Shown here piece by piece: positions 5,432-5,513 of a stretch of 5,513 nucleotides of DNA. Position 1 is the stretch's first letter; each line of letters begins with the position of its first letter. A program made the translations under genes and the position numbers. A model generated the notes under the pieces. It was given only the letters and a program-made list of their open reading frames with translations. It was not told the origin of the DNA and did no database searches. Source of the DNA: an uncultured Treponema sp. Lineage in GTDB: Bacteria; Spirochaetota; Spirochaetia; Treponematales; Treponemataceae. The stretch is taken from the NCBI GenBank assembly GCA_937885175.1, contig CAKZZO010000144.1:1-5513 (forward strand), given 5' to 3'.

Positions 5432-5513
5432 CAGGGTCTCCGCATTATACATATCGTACTTGCATATCGGCTGGACAAATGAAAAGTAGTTGCAGCAAAA
5501 AGGCTACCGTTGC
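5432..5513 (-). repeat. Right copy of the ~82-bp inverted repeat, reaching the window edge
   Basis: The reverse complement of 5441-5513 matches 23-95 at 68 of 73 positions, and CAGGG (5432-5436) matches the flank at 100-104. The copy reaches the last base of the window, so the element may continue beyond it. Both copies point inward. This copy's TATAAT reads toward ftsK, but no suitable -35 precedes it. A minus-strand frame is open from 5511 to a TAA at 5356-5358 (51 codons). The left copy is open in the same frame, but four of the five substitutions between the copies are at first or second codon positions, so I do not call a gene. Confidence 0.85.

Overview
The window holds three complete genes and looks like an ordinary bacterial core-genome segment. 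The genes are metK (S-adenosylmethionine synthetase, minus strand), a small orphan glycogen-binding-type (CBM48/AMPK-beta-like) protein with a lysine/alanine-rich tail (plus strand), and ftsK/spoIIIE (DNA translocase with a very acidic linker, minus strand). My impression is of a spirochaete, most likely a host-associated Treponema. That rests on the general look of the proteins and on the mix of AT-rich intergenic DNA with moderate-GC genes. It is an inference from memory, not from a search.

Layout. Bases 1-137 lie downstream of metK and carry the left copy of a repeat (23-104). metK fills 138-1319. The 280-base gap at 1320-1599 separates metK from the divergent CBM gene. It holds a good metK promoter (TTGTCG, 17 nt, TATACT), a perfect 7-bp inverted repeat next to its -35 box, an A12 tract, two small leader hairpins and a strong metK Shine-Dalgarno. 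The CBM gene (1600-2007) converges on ftsK (2063-5290). A single perfect 14-bp hairpin between them, flanked by A and T tracts, can terminate both. Upstream of ftsK are three tandem hairpins (5358-5424), the last followed by T8, and then the right copy of the repeat (5432-5513) reaching the window edge.

The most unusual feature is that both ends of the window carry the same ~82-bp sequence in inverted orientation: 68 of 73 bases are identical in the core, and 73 of 82 with the flank. This fits a dispersed element, and possibly a contig whose ends were set by a repeat.

The three genes do not form a pathway. MetK makes SAM, FtsK moves DNA at the division septum, and the CBM protein may bind glycogen or another alpha-glucan. 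I see no defence, mobile-element, CRISPR, tRNA or rRNA locus and no obvious new multi-gene system. The points worth following up are the terminal repeat, the hairpin leader before ftsK, the acidic FtsK linker and the lysine-tailed CBM protein.
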